Shown: positions 54,631-64,000 of the stretch, in pieces
Layout: every line of letters starts with the position of its first letter
Position numbering within the stretch: position 1 is the stretch's first letter
Source of the DNA: Zoogloeaceae bacterium G21618-S1
Lineage (GTDB): Bacteria > Pseudomonadota > Gammaproteobacteria > Burkholderiales > Rhodocyclaceae
DNA length: 64,000 bases
Assembly: GCA_027214125.1 (NCBI GenBank)
Contig: JAPWHF010000006.1
Span: forward strand, 161,698 to 225,697
Direction of reading: 5' to 3'
The notes under the pieces: model-generated
What the model was told of the DNA's origin: nothing
The model's database searches: none
What the model saw: only the letters and a program-made list of their open reading frames with translations
Program-made: the position numbers and the translations under genes

Positions 54631-55770
54631 CTATGGCCAGGCCCGCGCCCCAAACATCATCCGTTTGGCCACGAAGTGGCGCAGCGGCGGTGCGAGATCA
54701 AGCGCCAGCAGGCCGAGGCCGCGCAGGCCGCGCAGGGGTGGCAGGTCGTTGCTGAACAGGCGAACCAGGGTGTCGGTGAAGCCGACGGTGCTGGCGCGGT
54801 CGAGGCGGCGGTCGCGCAGGTAGGCGGCGAGCACCTGTGCGTCGCCGGGGTCGCCGGCCGCGTTGAGGCGTCGTGCCAGCGCCCAGACGTCGCGCAGTGC
54901 GAGGTTCAAGCCTTGACCGGCAACGGGGTGAAGTGTTTGCGCGGCGTTACCCAGCCAGACCTGGCGATTGGCGACCGGGGTGTGGCGAACCCGGAGCTGG
55001 AGTGGAAAACGCTCGCGTGGGCTCACGCCAATGAGTTTGACGCGCTGACCGAAGGCTTGCTGCAGCTCGGCGAGGTAGGCGCCATCATCAAGCGCCAGCC
55101 AGGCGTCGGCTTGCTTGGGGGCGGCGGTGTGCACGACGGCGAAGTCGGTGCCGCAGGGCAGCAGGGCGACCGGGCCGTTGGGGGTGAAGCGCTCGTAAGC
55201 GGTGTTGCCATGGGCGACGGCGGGCGTGGCCATGCAGATGACGGCGTGCTGGCCGTAGTCGCGTACGCGGATGGCTGGATCGTCGGCGCGCATGCCGCCT
55301 TCGGCGCAGACCACGAGCTGGCAGTCCAGGGCTTCGGCGGTGTTGGCGCGGTGCAGCAGTACGCGGCCGTGCAGTTCGGGGTCGACCTCGGCGTCGCTGT
55401 GGTCGATGACCGGGATGTTGGCAGCGGTGATGGCGTCGTCGAGCGCGGCAGCGAGGTCGCCGGCGCGCACGACATGGCCGAGGCCATCGAGGGCGTAGTC
55501 GGACTCGTTGAGCTGGGTGCGGCCGAAGCCGCCTTGCTGCGAGATATGGATGTGGCGGATCGGGGTGGTGGGCAGGTGGCTCCACACGCCGAGGCGCTCG
55601 AGCGTGAGCCGGGTGCCGTGGGCCAGGGCGAGCACGCGCGGGTCCTGGCGTGAGGCGCCGCGGCCGCGGGCGTCGATGAGCGTGACGGTGTGCGGCCCGC
55701 CGTGCAGCGCGAGCGCCAGTGCCATGCCGACCGGGCCGGCGCCGATGATGGCGATGTCGGGCGTTTTCAT
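54631..55770 (-). CDS. ubiH: UbiH-family FAD-dependent ubiquinone hydroxylase
   Basis: 379 residues, ATG at 55770, its ATGA overlapping the pepP stop. FAD motifs: IIGAGPVGMALALAL at 7-21, DPRVLALAHGTRLTLE near 43, and GNAAQTLHPVAGQGLNLAL near 280, the last with Q where H is usual. It belongs to the UbiH/UbiF/VisC group that hydroxylates the ubiquinone ring. The precise ring position cannot be told from sequence alone. Confidence 0.88.
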   Translation of the reverse strand: MKTPDIAIIGAGPVGMALALALHGGPHTVTLIDARGRGASRQDPRVLALAHGTRLTLERLGVWSHLPTTPIRHIHISQQGGFGRTQLNESDYALDGLGHVVRAGDLAAALDDAITAANIPVIDHSDAEVDPELHGRVLLHRANTAEALDCQLVVCAEGGMRADDPAIRVRDYGQHAVICMATPAVAHGNTAYERFTPNGPVALLPCGTDFAVVHTAAPKQADAWLALDDGAYLAELQQAFGQRVKLIGVSPRERFPLQLRVRHTPVANRQVWLGNAAQTLHPVAGQGLNLALRDVWALARRLNAAGDPGDAQVLAAYLRDRRLDRASTVGFTDTLVRLFSNDLPPLRGLRGLGLLALDLAPPLRHFVAKRMMFGARAWP

Positions 55771-57089
55771 GCGCGGGCGTCCCGCATCAGGGCTTCGATG
55801 TCGTCGATGGTCTTGGGCGTGGCGGCGGAGAGGATGTCGCAGCCATCGGCGGTGACCAGCACGTCGTCTTCGATGCGGATGCCGATGTTCCAGAAGGCCT
55901 CGGGTACGTCGTCGGCGGCTCGGATGTAGCAGCCGGGCTCGACGGTGAGCGTCATGCCCTCCTGCAGCGGTCGCCAGTCGCCGTCGCGTTTGTAGTCGCC
56001 GGCGTCGTGCACGTCGAGACCGAGCCAGTGGCCGGTGCGGTGCATGTAGAAGCGGCGGTAGTCGCCGGCTTCGAGCACGCCGTCGAGCGTGCCGGTGAGC
56101 AGGCCGAGGTCGAGCATGCCCTGGGCGAGTACGGCGACGGCGACGTCGTGCGGGACGTTCCAGCCGACATCGGGGGCGGTGGCGTCGATGGCGGCCTGCT
56201 GGGCGGCGAGCACCAGCTGGTACACATCGCGCTGCGGCCCGCTGAAGCGGCCGTTGACCGGGAATGTGCGGGTGATGTCGGAGGCGTAGCCGTCGAGCTC
56301 GCAGCCGGCGTCGATCAGCAGCAGGTCGCCATCGGTCAGGCGGGCAGCGTTGCTCACATAGTGCAGCACGCAGGCATTGGCGCCGGCGGCGACGATGGAC
56401 GGGTAGGCGGGCGACTGGGCGCCGCCCTGGCGGAAGGCGTGCAGCAGTTCGGCTTCGACTTGGTACTCGTGTATGCCCGGCCGAGTGAGTTGCATGGCGC
56501 GGCGGTGGCCGACGTCGGAGATGGCGGCCGCGCGGCGCATGGTCAGCACCTCATGGCTGTCCTTGATCAGGCGCATTTCGTCGAGCACGGCATGCAGATC
56601 CTGGACGCTGGCTGGTGCGGTGATACCGGTGCGCACCTGCTCGCGCACGCGATTGAGGGCGTCGACCAGGCGTTTGTCCCAGGCCCGGTCGTGGCCAAGC
56701 GTAAAATATACCGTGGGCTGGTTGGCCAGCAGGGTGGTCAGTTGCGTGTCGAGGTCGGCGATCGGGTGGGCTTCATCGAAGCCGAATTCGTCGGCGGCCG
56801 CTTCCGGGCCAAAGCGGAAGCCGTCCCAGATTTCGCGTTCGATGTTTTTGTCGCGGCAGAACAGCAGGCTGCGCGGGGTGTCGCCGGCGACCAGTACCAG
56901 CACCGCGTCGGGTTCGGGGAAGCCGCTCAGGTAATGGAAGTAGCTGTCGGGCCGGAAGGGGTAGTGGGTGTCGCGATTGCGCGCGACCTCGGCCGACGTC
57001 GGGATGATGGCGACGCCGCCACCGCGAGCGGTGAGGGTGTCGAGCAGGCGTTGGCGGCGGGCATGAAAGGGCGCGAAGAGGGGGTTCAA
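55767..57089 (-). CDS. pepP: Xaa-Pro aminopeptidase (aminopeptidase P)
   Basis: 440 residues. TTG start at 57089 with AGGA 8 bases upstream. Metal ligands of the pita-bread fold: D in LLIDAGCELDGYASDITRTFP (both Asp), H in MHRTGHWLGLDVHD, E in TVEPGCYI and E in GIRIEDDVLV. Removes N-terminal residues before proline. Paired with ubiH, as in many Proteobacteria. Confidence 0.94.
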   Translation of the reverse strand: MNPLFAPFHARRQRLLDTLTARGGGVAIIPTSAEVARNRDTHYPFRPDSYFHYLSGFPEPDAVLVLVAGDTPRSLLFCRDKNIEREIWDGFRFGPEAAADEFGFDEAHPIADLDTQLTTLLANQPTVYFTLGHDRAWDKRLVDALNRVREQVRTGITAPASVQDLHAVLDEMRLIKDSHEVLTMRRAAAISDVGHRRAMQLTRPGIHEYQVEAELLHAFRQGGAQSPAYPSIVAAGANACVLHYVSNAARLTDGDLLLIDAGCELDGYASDITRTFPVNGRFSGPQRDVYQLVLAAQQAAIDATAPDVGWNVPHDVAVAVLAQGMLDLGLLTGTLDGVLEAGDYRRFYMHRTGHWLGLDVHDAGDYKRDGDWRPLQEGMTLTVEPGCYIRAADDVPEAFWNIGIRIEDDVLVTADGCDILSAATPKTIDDIEALMRDARA

Positions 57090-57114
57090 GGCGACGTTCC
57101 TGTTGGGTGTGTCG

Positions 57115-57813
57115 TTAAGACGGTGAGCCTGCCCGATGGTTCGGGTCGAGTAGTGTGTTCAGCTCGGTGAGGCGTTCGGGGGTGCCGATGTCCATCCACA
57201 GGCCGTCGAAGCGCTCGGCGCTGACGCGTCCGGCGGCGATGGCCTGGCGTAGCAGCGGGCCGAGCGGTGCGGGCTGGCCTGAGATCAAAGGCGAAAACAT
57301 GTCGGGATGATAGAGCCCAATGCCCGAAAATGTCAGCCGCTCGCCATCGCTCAGACTGGCGCGGGCGCCGTGCAGGTGAAAGTCGCCTGTCGGATGGTGG
57401 GGCGGATTGGGGATCAGGACCAGGTGGGCGAGGTCAGCGCCCAGCCGGCCGGCGCGTTCGGTCAGGGCGGTGAAATCGAGATCGCAAAACACGTCGCCGT
57501 TCACCACCAGAAAGGGCGCCTCACCGAGCAGTGGCAGTGCCTGGCAGATGCCGCCGGCGGTTTCGAGCGCGGTGGGCTCGGGCGAGTAGTGAATGCGCAC
57601 GCCGAAGGCGCTGCCGTCGCCCAGCGCGGCTTCGATCATCTCGCCCAGATGCGCGTGGTTGATCACGACTTGATCGATGCCCGCCGTTGCCAGCCGGCGC
57701 AGATGGTGAACGATCAGCGGCACCCCGCCGGCCGCCAGCAACGGCTTGGGGCAGGTGTCGGTGAGCGGACGCATGCGTTCGCCGCGCCCGGCGGCCAGGA
57801 TCATGGCGCGCAT
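57115..57813 (-). CDS. murU: N-acetylmuramate alpha-1-phosphate uridylyltransferase
   Basis: 232 residues, ATG at 57813, 8 bases after amgK. Nucleotidyltransferase signature [20 protein letters not shown] at 6-25, with NGDVFCD near 104. With AmgK it forms the fosfomycin-bypassing peptidoglycan recycling branch known from Pseudomonas putida, making UDP-MurNAc directly. Confidence 0.93.
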   Translation of the reverse strand: MRAMILAAGRGERMRPLTDTCPKPLLAAGGVPLIVHHLRRLATAGIDQVVINHAHLGEMIEAALGDGSAFGVRIHYSPEPTALETAGGICQALPLLGEAPFLVVNGDVFCDLDFTALTERAGRLGADLAHLVLIPNPPHHPTGDFHLHGARASLSDGERLTFSGIGLYHPDMFSPLISGQPAPLGPLLRQAIAAGRVSAERFDGLWMDIGTPERLTELNTLLDPNHRAGSPS

Positions 57814-57821
57814 GGCGTCTC

Positions 57822-58820
57822 TCAGAAGGTGTAGCCGACGGTTTCGTCGACCGGATCACTGCGGTTGAGGATGCGGATCAGCGGCCGCAGTTCGCTGTAG
57901 CGCTGGCAGGCCTTGCGCAGATAGTGCGAGACGCGCGGCATGTCGTCGAGGTAGCCGGCCTTGCCATCGCGGTGGCACAGTCGGGCAAAGATGCCGAGCA
58001 CCTTGAGGTGGCGCTGCACGCCCATCCATTCGAAGTCGCGGTGGAAGTCGGCGAAGTTCTGGTGCACCGGCAAGCCGATCTGCCGTGCCGCTTCCCAGTA
58101 GCGGGCCAGCATGTCGAGCACGAAGGCTTCGTCCCAGTCGATATAGGCGTCCTTGAACAGTGAGGCGAGGTCATAGGTGATCGGGCCATACACCGCGTCC
58201 TGGAAGTCGAGCACGCCGGCGCCATGCTCGGTGACCATCAGGTTGCGGCTGTGGAAGTCACGGTGCACGAAGACCTTGGGCTCGGCCAGATGCGCGTCGA
58301 GCAATCGTTCAAATACCGTATCGAGCGTTTCGCGCTCTTTGTCGTCAAGTGTGATGTGCTTGTGGCGCGCCAGATACCAGTCGGGAAACAGCTGCATCTC
58401 GGCCAGCAGGCGCTCGCGGTCGTAGTTGGGCAGCACGTCGGGCGCGCTGGCCTTCTGGATGCAGATCAGCGCGCCCAGGGCGTCGGCATAGAGCGCGTGG
58501 GCGCTGTCGGCGTCGAGCGCGCTCAGGTAGGTGGTGTCGCCCAGATCGGTGAGCAGCAAGAAGCCGGCGTCCGTGTCGGCGTCGAGTACCGTCGGTACGT
58601 GCGCGCCACTGTCGCCGAAGAGTTTGGCGATGCGGATGAAGGGGGCCGTGTCCTCTTTTTCCGGTGGGGCGTCCATGGCGATAAAGGTCGCCGGTTCGCC
58701 CTCGACATGCACCCGGAAGTAACGGCGGAAGCTGGCGTCGGCCGACGCGGGTGCCAGATCGATCTGTCGGCCCGGATATCGGGTGCCCAGCCAGTGCTTG
58801 AGTTGCGCGAGTCTTTCCAC
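57822..58820 (-). CDS. amgK: N-acetylmuramate/N-acetylglucosamine anomeric kinase
   Basis: 332 residues from GTG at 58820 ([12 protein letters not shown]); the frame is open far upstream, but that part runs antisense to lptD. Aminoglycoside-phosphotransferase fold with [13 protein letters not shown] near 215 (catalytic Asp) and [19 protein letters not shown] near 235. Phosphorylates MurNAc and GlcNAc at C1 for MurU. Divergent from lptD, as in many Proteobacteria. Confidence 0.93.
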   Translation of the reverse strand: MERLAQLKHWLGTRYPGRQIDLAPASADASFRRYFRVHVEGEPATFIAMDAPPEKEDTAPFIRIAKLFGDSGAHVPTVLDADTDAGFLLLTDLGDTTYLSALDADSAHALYADALGALICIQKASAPDVLPNYDRERLLAEMQLFPDWYLARHKHITLDDKERETLDTVFERLLDAHLAEPKVFVHRDFHSRNLMVTEHGAGVLDFQDAVYGPITYDLASLFKDAYIDWDEAFVLDMLARYWEAARQIGLPVHQNFADFHRDFEWMGVQRHLKVLGIFARLCHRDGKAGYLDDMPRVSHYLRKACQRYSELRPLIRILNRSDPVDETVGYTF

Positions 58821-58929
58821 GGGTGCCGTCCGATGTTCGTGTAAAATCGCGAATTTTATCAAAGACCGCAGCCGGAACGCTGTTTGCCGGTGTGCAGCCG
58901 ATCCGCCGCTCATAAAACGGAGACACGCA

Positions 58930-61341
58930 TTGCCGACTGCCACGCGTTGGACCTTGCGGGCCATCCCCTTGCTGCTGGCCGCTTTGCCGGCCACCGGGAC
59001 CGCTGCCGGATTGCCGGCGCTGGTCATCCCCGCCGATCTGATGGGCGCCCCTGCGCCTGCGCCAAAACCTGTTGCGCCCGAGGCGATTGCACCCGCGCGT
59101 CGCGCGTCGCCTGTGTCGAATCGTGATCGCGCCAAGGCAGTGCCGACACCGCCCGTCAGGGGCAAGCCGGTTGCACCAAGCACAGCCGACCCGGCGGTTG
59201 CCGGTGCGGCGGCAGCGTTGCCGGCGCTCGGCGTAACCACCATTGACGCGGACCGAATCGTTGGGCAGCAGGATGTGGAGCTGACCGCCGTGGGCAATGC
59301 CGTGCTGCGTCGAGACGGTTCGGTGCTGACCGCTGACCAGATCAAATACCGCGAGGCACTGGACGAAGTCGAGGCCGAGGGCAATGTCGAGTTGCGCCGC
59401 GGTGATGACCGCTTGTCCGGCCCCAAGGTGCAGATGCGCATGGATGAACAGACGGGCGAGTTGCAGACGCCGTCGTATGAAATCCACCGTATCTCGCGCA
59501 AGGGCGGCATTGAGCGCCCGGTGACGGGCAGCGGTCACGCCAGCGTGATCCGCTTCGAAGGCGAGAATCAGTATCGCCTTGAAGACGCGACATGGAGTAC
59601 TTGCCAGCCGCAGGATCCCGACTGGTATATCAAGGCCGGGGAGCTGGATCTGGACTACGACCGCGAAGTCGGCGTGGCGCGTGACAGCACGGTGGTGTTC
59701 AAGGACACCCCGATCTTCTACATGCCGTGGGTCGAGTTTCCGTTGGTGGCGCAGCGCAAGTCGGGTTTCCTGCCGCCGACTTTTGGCACCTCCAACAAGA
59801 GCGGCGTGGAATTGACCGTGCCCTACTACTGGAACATCGCGCCCAACTACGACGCGACGCTGGTGCCCAGGTATATCAGCCGTCGCGGCCTGCAACTGGG
59901 GGGGGAATATCGCTATCTGACCGATTCCATGCGGGGTGCGGTGTCGGCCGAGTGGCTGAGCAGTGACAGCGTGACCGGCCAGTCCAACCGGGCCGCCGGC
60001 TCGATCCGCCACCAGCAGGACTTCGGCTACGGCCTGAGCGGGGCGCTCGATCTGAATGGCGTGTCGGACAAAGAATATTTCGAAGACCTTAGTTCCCGAC
60101 TGGCGGTGGCTGCGCAGACCAACCTGCTGCGCCAGGGGGTCTTGAGTTACAGCTCGGGTGACTGGTGGTCGGCTTCGGCCTTGGTGCAGAGCTTCCAGAC
60201 ATTGTCGGGTGACCGGCCGTATCGTCGCTTGCCACGGCTGTCGCTCGGTGGCGAGCGCACGACCTGGGGGGGCGGCGAGTTTACCCTCAATACGGAATAC
60301 ACTCGTTTTGCCCATCCCGATGCGGGCAAACCGGAAGGTGACCGGATCATCCTGAACCCGACCATTCAGTGGCCGCTGGGCACCGCCGCATACACGCTGA
60401 CGCCCCGCTTCGGCGTGCATTACACCCGCTACGATCTGAGCACGCCGCTGACGGTGGGTGAAGAGAGCATCACGCGTGCGCTGCCGACCTTCTCGCTCGA
60501 CAGTTCGGTGATTTTTGAGCGTGACACCACTTGGGGCGGCCGCGACATGGTCCAGACCATGGAGCCACGGCTGTATTACGCCTATGTGCCGTATCGTGAC
60601 CAGTCCGACATCCCGAACTTCGACTCCGGTCTGTTCGACTTCAACTTCGCGCAGATCTTCTCCGAAAACATCTTCAGCGGCGGTGACCGGATCGCCAATG
60701 CCAACCAGCTCACCGCGGCGGTGACCTCACGCTTCATCGATTCGGAAACCGGCGCCGAGCGCTTGCGTGCAGCAGTGGGCCAGCGCTTCTATTTTGAAGA
60801 TCAGCGCGTCACTTTGCCAGGCACGGCGGCGCGCACCAGCCGGCGTACCGACATTCTGGCCGCGCTGGGTGGGCGAATCGACAAGATCACCACCCTCGAT
60901 ACCGCCTGGCAGTACAACCCGGAAGACAGCCAGACGGAGCGCTTTAGTGCTGATTTGCGCTTCCAGCCCGGTTTTGCGAAAGTCGTCAACCTGGGCTATC
61001 GCTACACGCGCGATGTGCTGCGCGATGTCGATATTGCCGCCCAGTGGCCGCTCGGTGGACGCTGGTATGGCGTGGCCCGCTACAATCGTTCGCTACGCGA
61101 TCACCGCGTGACCGAAGCGCTTGGCGGTCTTGAGTACGATGGCGATTGCTGGGTGTTCCGGGTCGTCTTCCACCGCTTTGCCACCAACGCCGAAGACGTG
61201 ACGCAGGCGATCTTCCTGCAGCTCGAACTCGACGGCCTGGCCAGCGTGGGTTCCAGTCCGCTGGATCTGCTGCGCCGAACGGTGGGTGGTTATGGCACCA
61301 TCAATCAACCCATGGCAGATCCGGTGTTTGGTCAAGAGTGA
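58930..61341 (+). CDS. lptD: LPS-assembly outer-membrane protein LptD
   Basis: 803 residues from TTG at 58930, chosen because GGAGAC lies 5 bases before it and a signal peptide begins there (RWTLRAIPLLLAALPATGTAAG). An ATG at 58783 would put 49 unrelated residues in front and overlap amgK. An Ala/Pro-rich linker (about 35-95) precedes the OstA/LptA-like jellyroll (about 100-200, with TADQIKYREALDEVEAEGNV) and the large beta-barrel domain. Inserts LPS in the outer leaflet with LptE. First of lptD-surA-pdxA-rsmA. Confidence 0.94.
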   Translation: MPTATRWTLRAIPLLLAALPATGTAAGLPALVIPADLMGAPAPAPKPVAPEAIAPARRASPVSNRDRAKAVPTPPVRGKPVAPSTADPAVAGAAAALPALGVTTIDADRIVGQQDVELTAVGNAVLRRDGSVLTADQIKYREALDEVEAEGNVELRRGDDRLSGPKVQMRMDEQTGELQTPSYEIHRISRKGGIERPVTGSGHASVIRFEGENQYRLEDATWSTCQPQDPDWYIKAGELDLDYDREVGVARDSTVVFKDTPIFYMPWVEFPLVAQRKSGFLPPTFGTSNKSGVELTVPYYWNIAPNYDATLVPRYISRRGLQLGGEYRYLTDSMRGAVSAEWLSSDSVTGQSNRAAGSIRHQQDFGYGLSGALDLNGVSDKEYFEDLSSRLAVAAQTNLLRQGVLSYSSGDWWSASALVQSFQTLSGDRPYRRLPRLSLGGERTTWGGGEFTLNTEYTRFAHPDAGKPEGDRIILNPTIQWPLGTAAYTLTPRFGVHYTRYDLSTPLTVGEESITRALPTFSLDSSVIFERDTTWGGRDMVQTMEPRLYYAYVPYRDQSDIPNFDSGLFDFNFAQIFSENIFSGGDRIANANQLTAAVTSRFIDSETGAERLRAAVGQRFYFEDQRVTLPGTAARTSRRTDILAALGGRIDKITTLDTAWQYNPEDSQTERFSADLRFQPGFAKVVNLGYRYTRDVLRDVDIAAQWPLGGRWYGVARYNRSLRDHRVTEALGGLEYDGDCWVFRVVFHRFATNAEDVTQAIFLQLELDGLASVGSSPLDLLRRTVGGYGTINQPMADPVFGQE

Positions 61342-61375
61342 TGCTGCAGCAGTTAATTATTGCAACAGGATATCT

Positions 61376-62689
61376 ATGAAAACGGCGCTTCCCCGATTCC
61401 TTTCCACGCTGCTCTTCTCTGCGCTGGCGGTTCTGCCGGCGGCTTCCGGTGCGGCTCGCACGGTGCTCGTCGATCGTATCGTTGCGGTGGTCAATAACGA
61501 CGCCATCACCGAGTCCAGTCTGGCTGAGCGTACCGAGCAGATCAAGCGCCAGTTCGGCCGTCAGGGCGGTCAGTTGCCGCCTGATGAGGTTTTGCGCAAG
61601 CAGGTGCTTGAGCGCCTGGTGGTCGAGCGGGCGCAACTGCAGTTGGCCGGCGAGACCGGCCTGCGCATCGACGACACCGCCCTGGGCGGCGCGATTGACC
61701 GTATCGCGTCGTCCAACAAACTGAGCGCGGCCCAGTTCCGTGCGGCGCTGGAAAAGGACGGCGTCGATTGGTCGGAGTTTCGCGAGAACATTCGTCAGGA
61801 AATGCTGATTGCCCGCTTGCGCGAACGTGAGGTTGACGCCCGTGTGGTGGTGACCGACGCTGAGATCGACAATTTTCTCAAGAACTCGCCCGATGCGGCC
61901 GACAGTCGTGAATACGACCTGTCGCATATCTTGTTGCGCGCCCCGGAGGGGCCGAGCCCGGAGCAACTCAATGCCTTGGGGCAGAAGGCCGAGAGCATTC
62001 GCGCCCGCGCGCTGGCGGGGGAAGATTTCGCGAAGCTGGCAGCCGAGTTTTCCAATGCGCCGGACGCACTGCAAGGTGGCGCACTCGGCTGGCGGCCGAC
62101 CAGTAGTGTGCCGGCGTTGTTCATCGAGGCGCTGCAGAGCTTGAAGCCAGGCGAGGTGTCGCCAGTCATGCGCAGCCCCGCAGGCTTTCACCTTGTGAAG
62201 GTGAACGATATCCGCGGCGCGAAGGCAACGGACGTGGTAGCCGTTCAGCAGACCCAGGTCAGCCACATTCTGGTCAAAACATCTGAAGTGGTCTCGGATA
62301 CCGATGCCCGCCTGCGCCTCGAAACCCTGCGCACCCGCATTCTCAACGGCGAAGATTTTGCCGCCCTGGCGCGTGCCAACAGCGCCGATCTGTCTGCTGC
62401 CAAGGGTGGCGAGATCGGCTGGGTGTATCCCGGTGACACGGTGCCGGAGTTTGAGCGTGCCATGGATGCCTTGAAAGTCGGCGAGCTGAGCGCGCCGGTG
62501 AAGTCGCCCTTCGGCTGGCACCTGATTCGGGTCGACGCGCGTCGTACGCAGGATGTGTCCGAAGAGCGCAAGCGCGCCGTCGCCCGCAACACCCTGCGTC
62601 AGCGCAAGGCCGACGAGGCCTACGAAGACTGGCTGCGCCAACTGCGCGACGCGACCTTTGTCGATTATCGTCTCGACGAACTGAACTGA
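61376..62689 (+). CDS. surA: Periplasmic peptidyl-prolyl isomerase chaperone SurA
   Basis: 437 residues from ATG at 61376 with AGGA upstream. Signal peptide about 1-27. N-terminal chaperone part with [17 protein letters not shown], and two parvulin domains starting near EYDLSHILL (about 180) and TQVSHILVK (about 292). It escorts outer-membrane proteins such as LptD to the BAM complex. Confidence 0.95.
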   Translation: MKTALPRFLSTLLFSALAVLPAASGAARTVLVDRIVAVVNNDAITESSLAERTEQIKRQFGRQGGQLPPDEVLRKQVLERLVVERAQLQLAGETGLRIDDTALGGAIDRIASSNKLSAAQFRAALEKDGVDWSEFRENIRQEMLIARLREREVDARVVVTDAEIDNFLKNSPDAADSREYDLSHILLRAPEGPSPEQLNALGQKAESIRARALAGEDFAKLAAEFSNAPDALQGGALGWRPTSSVPALFIEALQSLKPGEVSPVMRSPAGFHLVKVNDIRGAKATDVVAVQQTQVSHILVKTSEVVSDTDARLRLETLRTRILNGEDFAALARANSADLSAAKGGEIGWVYPGDTVPEFERAMDALKVGELSAPVKSPFGWHLIRVDARRTQDVSEERKRAVARNTLRQRKADEAYEDWLRQLRDATFVDYRLDELN

Positions 62690-62699
62690 TCTTCCCGCA

Positions 62700-63692
62700 A
62701 TGAACGCGCTTCCCACGCCAGTGCTGGCGGTAACCAGTGGCGAGCCGGCCGGGGTGGGTCCGGAGCTGTGCCTGCAGTTGGCAACACAGGCCTGGCCGGG
62801 GCGCGTTGTCGTGCTCGGCGATGCCGATCTGCTGGCTGAGCGACTTGGCGCGACGGGTCAGACGCTGACACTCCAGCCCTATCAGCGCGATGTTGCACCA
62901 CCCGCCGGGGTACTCGAAGTACTCGACGTGCCGGTGTCGGCGCCCTCGGTGGCGGGGCTGCTCGACCCGGCCAATGCCCGTCCGGTGCTGAGCATGCTCG
63001 ATCGCGCCATTGAAGGCTGTGTGAGCGGCGAGTTTGCGGCCATGGTCACGGCGCCGGTACACAAGGGGGTCATCTGCGATGCGGGTGTGCCCTTCACCGG
63101 TCATACCGAATACCTTGCCGAAGCCACTGCCACCCGTCGGGTGGTCATGATGCTGGTCGGTGGTGGTCTGCGGGTTGCACTGGTGACTACGCATCTGCCG
63201 CTGTCGGCCGTGCCGGGGGCGATCACGCCAGCGGCACTGGCCGAAACCCTGGCAATTCTCGATCACGATTTGCGGACCCGATTCGGGCTCGTGTCACCAC
63301 GCATTCTGGTGGCCGGGCTCAATCCGCATGCGGGTGAGGGCGGCCATATGGGGCGCGAAGAAATCGACGTGATCGCGCCGGTGCTCGACCGCTTGCGCTC
63401 GACCGGCATGCAATTGATTGGCCCCTTGCCTGCCGACACGTTGTTTGTTCCTCACACGCTGGAGCAGGGCGATGCCGTGCTGGCGATGTATCACGATCAA
63501 GGACTGCCGGTGCTCAAACACGCCAGTTTTGGTGGCGGAGTGAATGTCACGCTCGGGCTGCCGATCATTCGAACCTCGGTCGATCACGGCACGGCGCTGG
63601 ATCTGGCCGGCACCGGCCGCGCCGATCCGGGTAGCCTGTTTGCCGCCGTCAAGCTGGCCTTCGACATGGCTGCCGGAGGCGCCCAGGCATGA
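62700..63692 (+). CDS. pdxA: 4-hydroxythreonine-4-phosphate dehydrogenase
   Basis: 330 residues, ATG at 62700, 10 bases after sur[18 protein letters not shown] at 10-26, [12 protein letters not shown] near 133, and the metal-binding and substrate region [15 protein letters not shown] near 205 and [12 protein letters not shown] near 263. A step of pyridoxal phosphate synthesis. Overlaps rsmA by 4 bases. Confidence 0.96.
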   Translation: MNALPTPVLAVTSGEPAGVGPELCLQLATQAWPGRVVVLGDADLLAERLGATGQTLTLQPYQRDVAPPAGVLEVLDVPVSAPSVAGLLDPANARPVLSMLDRAIEGCVSGEFAAMVTAPVHKGVICDAGVPFTGHTEYLAEATATRRVVMMLVGGGLRVALVTTHLPLSAVPGAITPAALAETLAILDHDLRTRFGLVSPRILVAGLNPHAGEGGHMGREEIDVIAPVLDRLRSTGMQLIGPLPADTLFVPHTLEQGDAVLAMYHDQGLPVLKHASFGGGVNVTLGLPIIRTSVDHGTALDLAGTGRADPGSLFAAVKLAFDMAAGGAQA

Positions 63693-64000
63693 GCCATCAG
63701 GCGCGAAAACGGTTTGGCCAGAATTTTCTGTCCGACCCCAACATCATTCGCAAGATCGTCGATACCATCGCGCCGCAGCCCGGCCAGCGCATGGTCGAGA
63801 TTGGCCCCGGTCTGGCGGCCATGACCGATCCCTTGCTGGCGCGGCTTGGAAAGATGGACGTGGTGGAGATCGACCGCGACCTGATCGCGCTGCTCAAGGA
63901 ACGCTACAGTTCGGACGCGTTGACCATTCATGAAGGCGATGCGCTCAAGTTCGATTTCGGCGCGCTGGGGCCCGATCTGCGCATCGTGGGCAATCTGCCC
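63689..64000 (+). CDS. rsmA: 16S rRNA dimethyladenosine transferase (KsgA), 5' part
   Basis: ATG at 63689 overlaps the pdxA stop. 104 codons are present before the window ends. N-terminal [23 protein letters not shown] motif [15 protein letters not shown] and [12 protein letters not shown] are typical; the last visible residues, IVGNLP, begin the NLPY catalytic motif. Dimethylates two adenines near the 3' end of 16S rRNA. Confidence 0.95.
   Translation, partial: MSHQARKRFGQNFLSDPNIIRKIVDTIAPQPGQRMVEIGPGLAAMTDPLLARLGKMDVVEIDRDLIALLKERYSSDALTIHEGDALKFDFGALGPDLRIVGNLP

Noticed and set aside
54499-55653. 384-codon plus-strand frame over ubiH
   Set aside because: Antisense to ubiH, which has intact FAD motifs. 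The 5' part of the frame is the inverted-repeat element.

Overview
The window is about 65% GC, coding-dense, and bacterial. Gene order and protein content point to a betaproteobacterium of the Rhodocyclales/Zoogloeaceae type (Azoarcus, Thauera or Denitromonas relatives). The clues are argH-algZ-algR followed by hemC-hemD-hemX-hemY and ppc, hemA-prfA-prmC-grxD, dusB-fis-purH-purD-hemF, lptD-surA-pdxA-rsmA divergent from amgK-murU, and a complete acidic-amino-acid uptake island. This placement is inferred from synteny and protein character; no database search was possible.

Layout. 1-9.0 kb is a Lap-type biofilm module: the 3' part of a giant RTX adhesin, a small conserved protein, a LapD-like degenerate GGDEF/EAL receptor, a LapG-like periplasmic protease and a TolC/LapE-like outer-membrane channel with an extra C-terminal domain. 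9.1-24.5 kb is organised around aspartate/glutamate: fumarase C, a TrhP-type U32 protein, a LysR regulator, aspartase, a DctB/DctD-like (AauS/AauR-like) two-component system, and a glt ABC operon. The operon is preceded by two palindromic activator sites and a textbook sigma-54 promoter, and it appears to continue into a chemoreceptor and a second binding protein. 24.5-26.7 kb is groES-groEL with a perfect CIRCE operator.

26.8-29.2 kb encodes a TctD/TctE-like two-component system. tRNA-Phe(GAA) follows, then hemA, prfA, prmC and grxD. 33.1-36.0 kb is a compact four-gene minus-strand cassette: a Tat-like, six-cysteine exported protein, a PqqD-like protein, an HPr-kinase-related protein and a nucleotidyltransferase-fold protein. 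This resembles an HPr-rel-A type modification system and is the best candidate here for poorly described biology. 36.3-48.7 kb holds a Ser/Thr kinase with a cyclic-nucleotide-binding domain directly behind argH, then algZ/algR, a small Cys protein, ppc and the hemCDXY operon.

48.7-53.8 kb is the minus-strand operon dusB-fis-purH-purD-hemF. It is followed by an intergenic inverted-repeat element of about 570 bp (53985-54557). 54.6-58.8 kb is amgK-murU-pepP-ubiH on the minus strand (cell-wall recycling, peptidase, ubiquinone). 58.9-64.0 kb is lptD-surA-pdxA-rsmA on the plus strand, with rsmA cut by the window end. Three haem-biosynthesis blocks (hemA, hemCDXY, hemF) lie within 20 kb. No insertion sequence, prophage, CRISPR array or rRNA was found.
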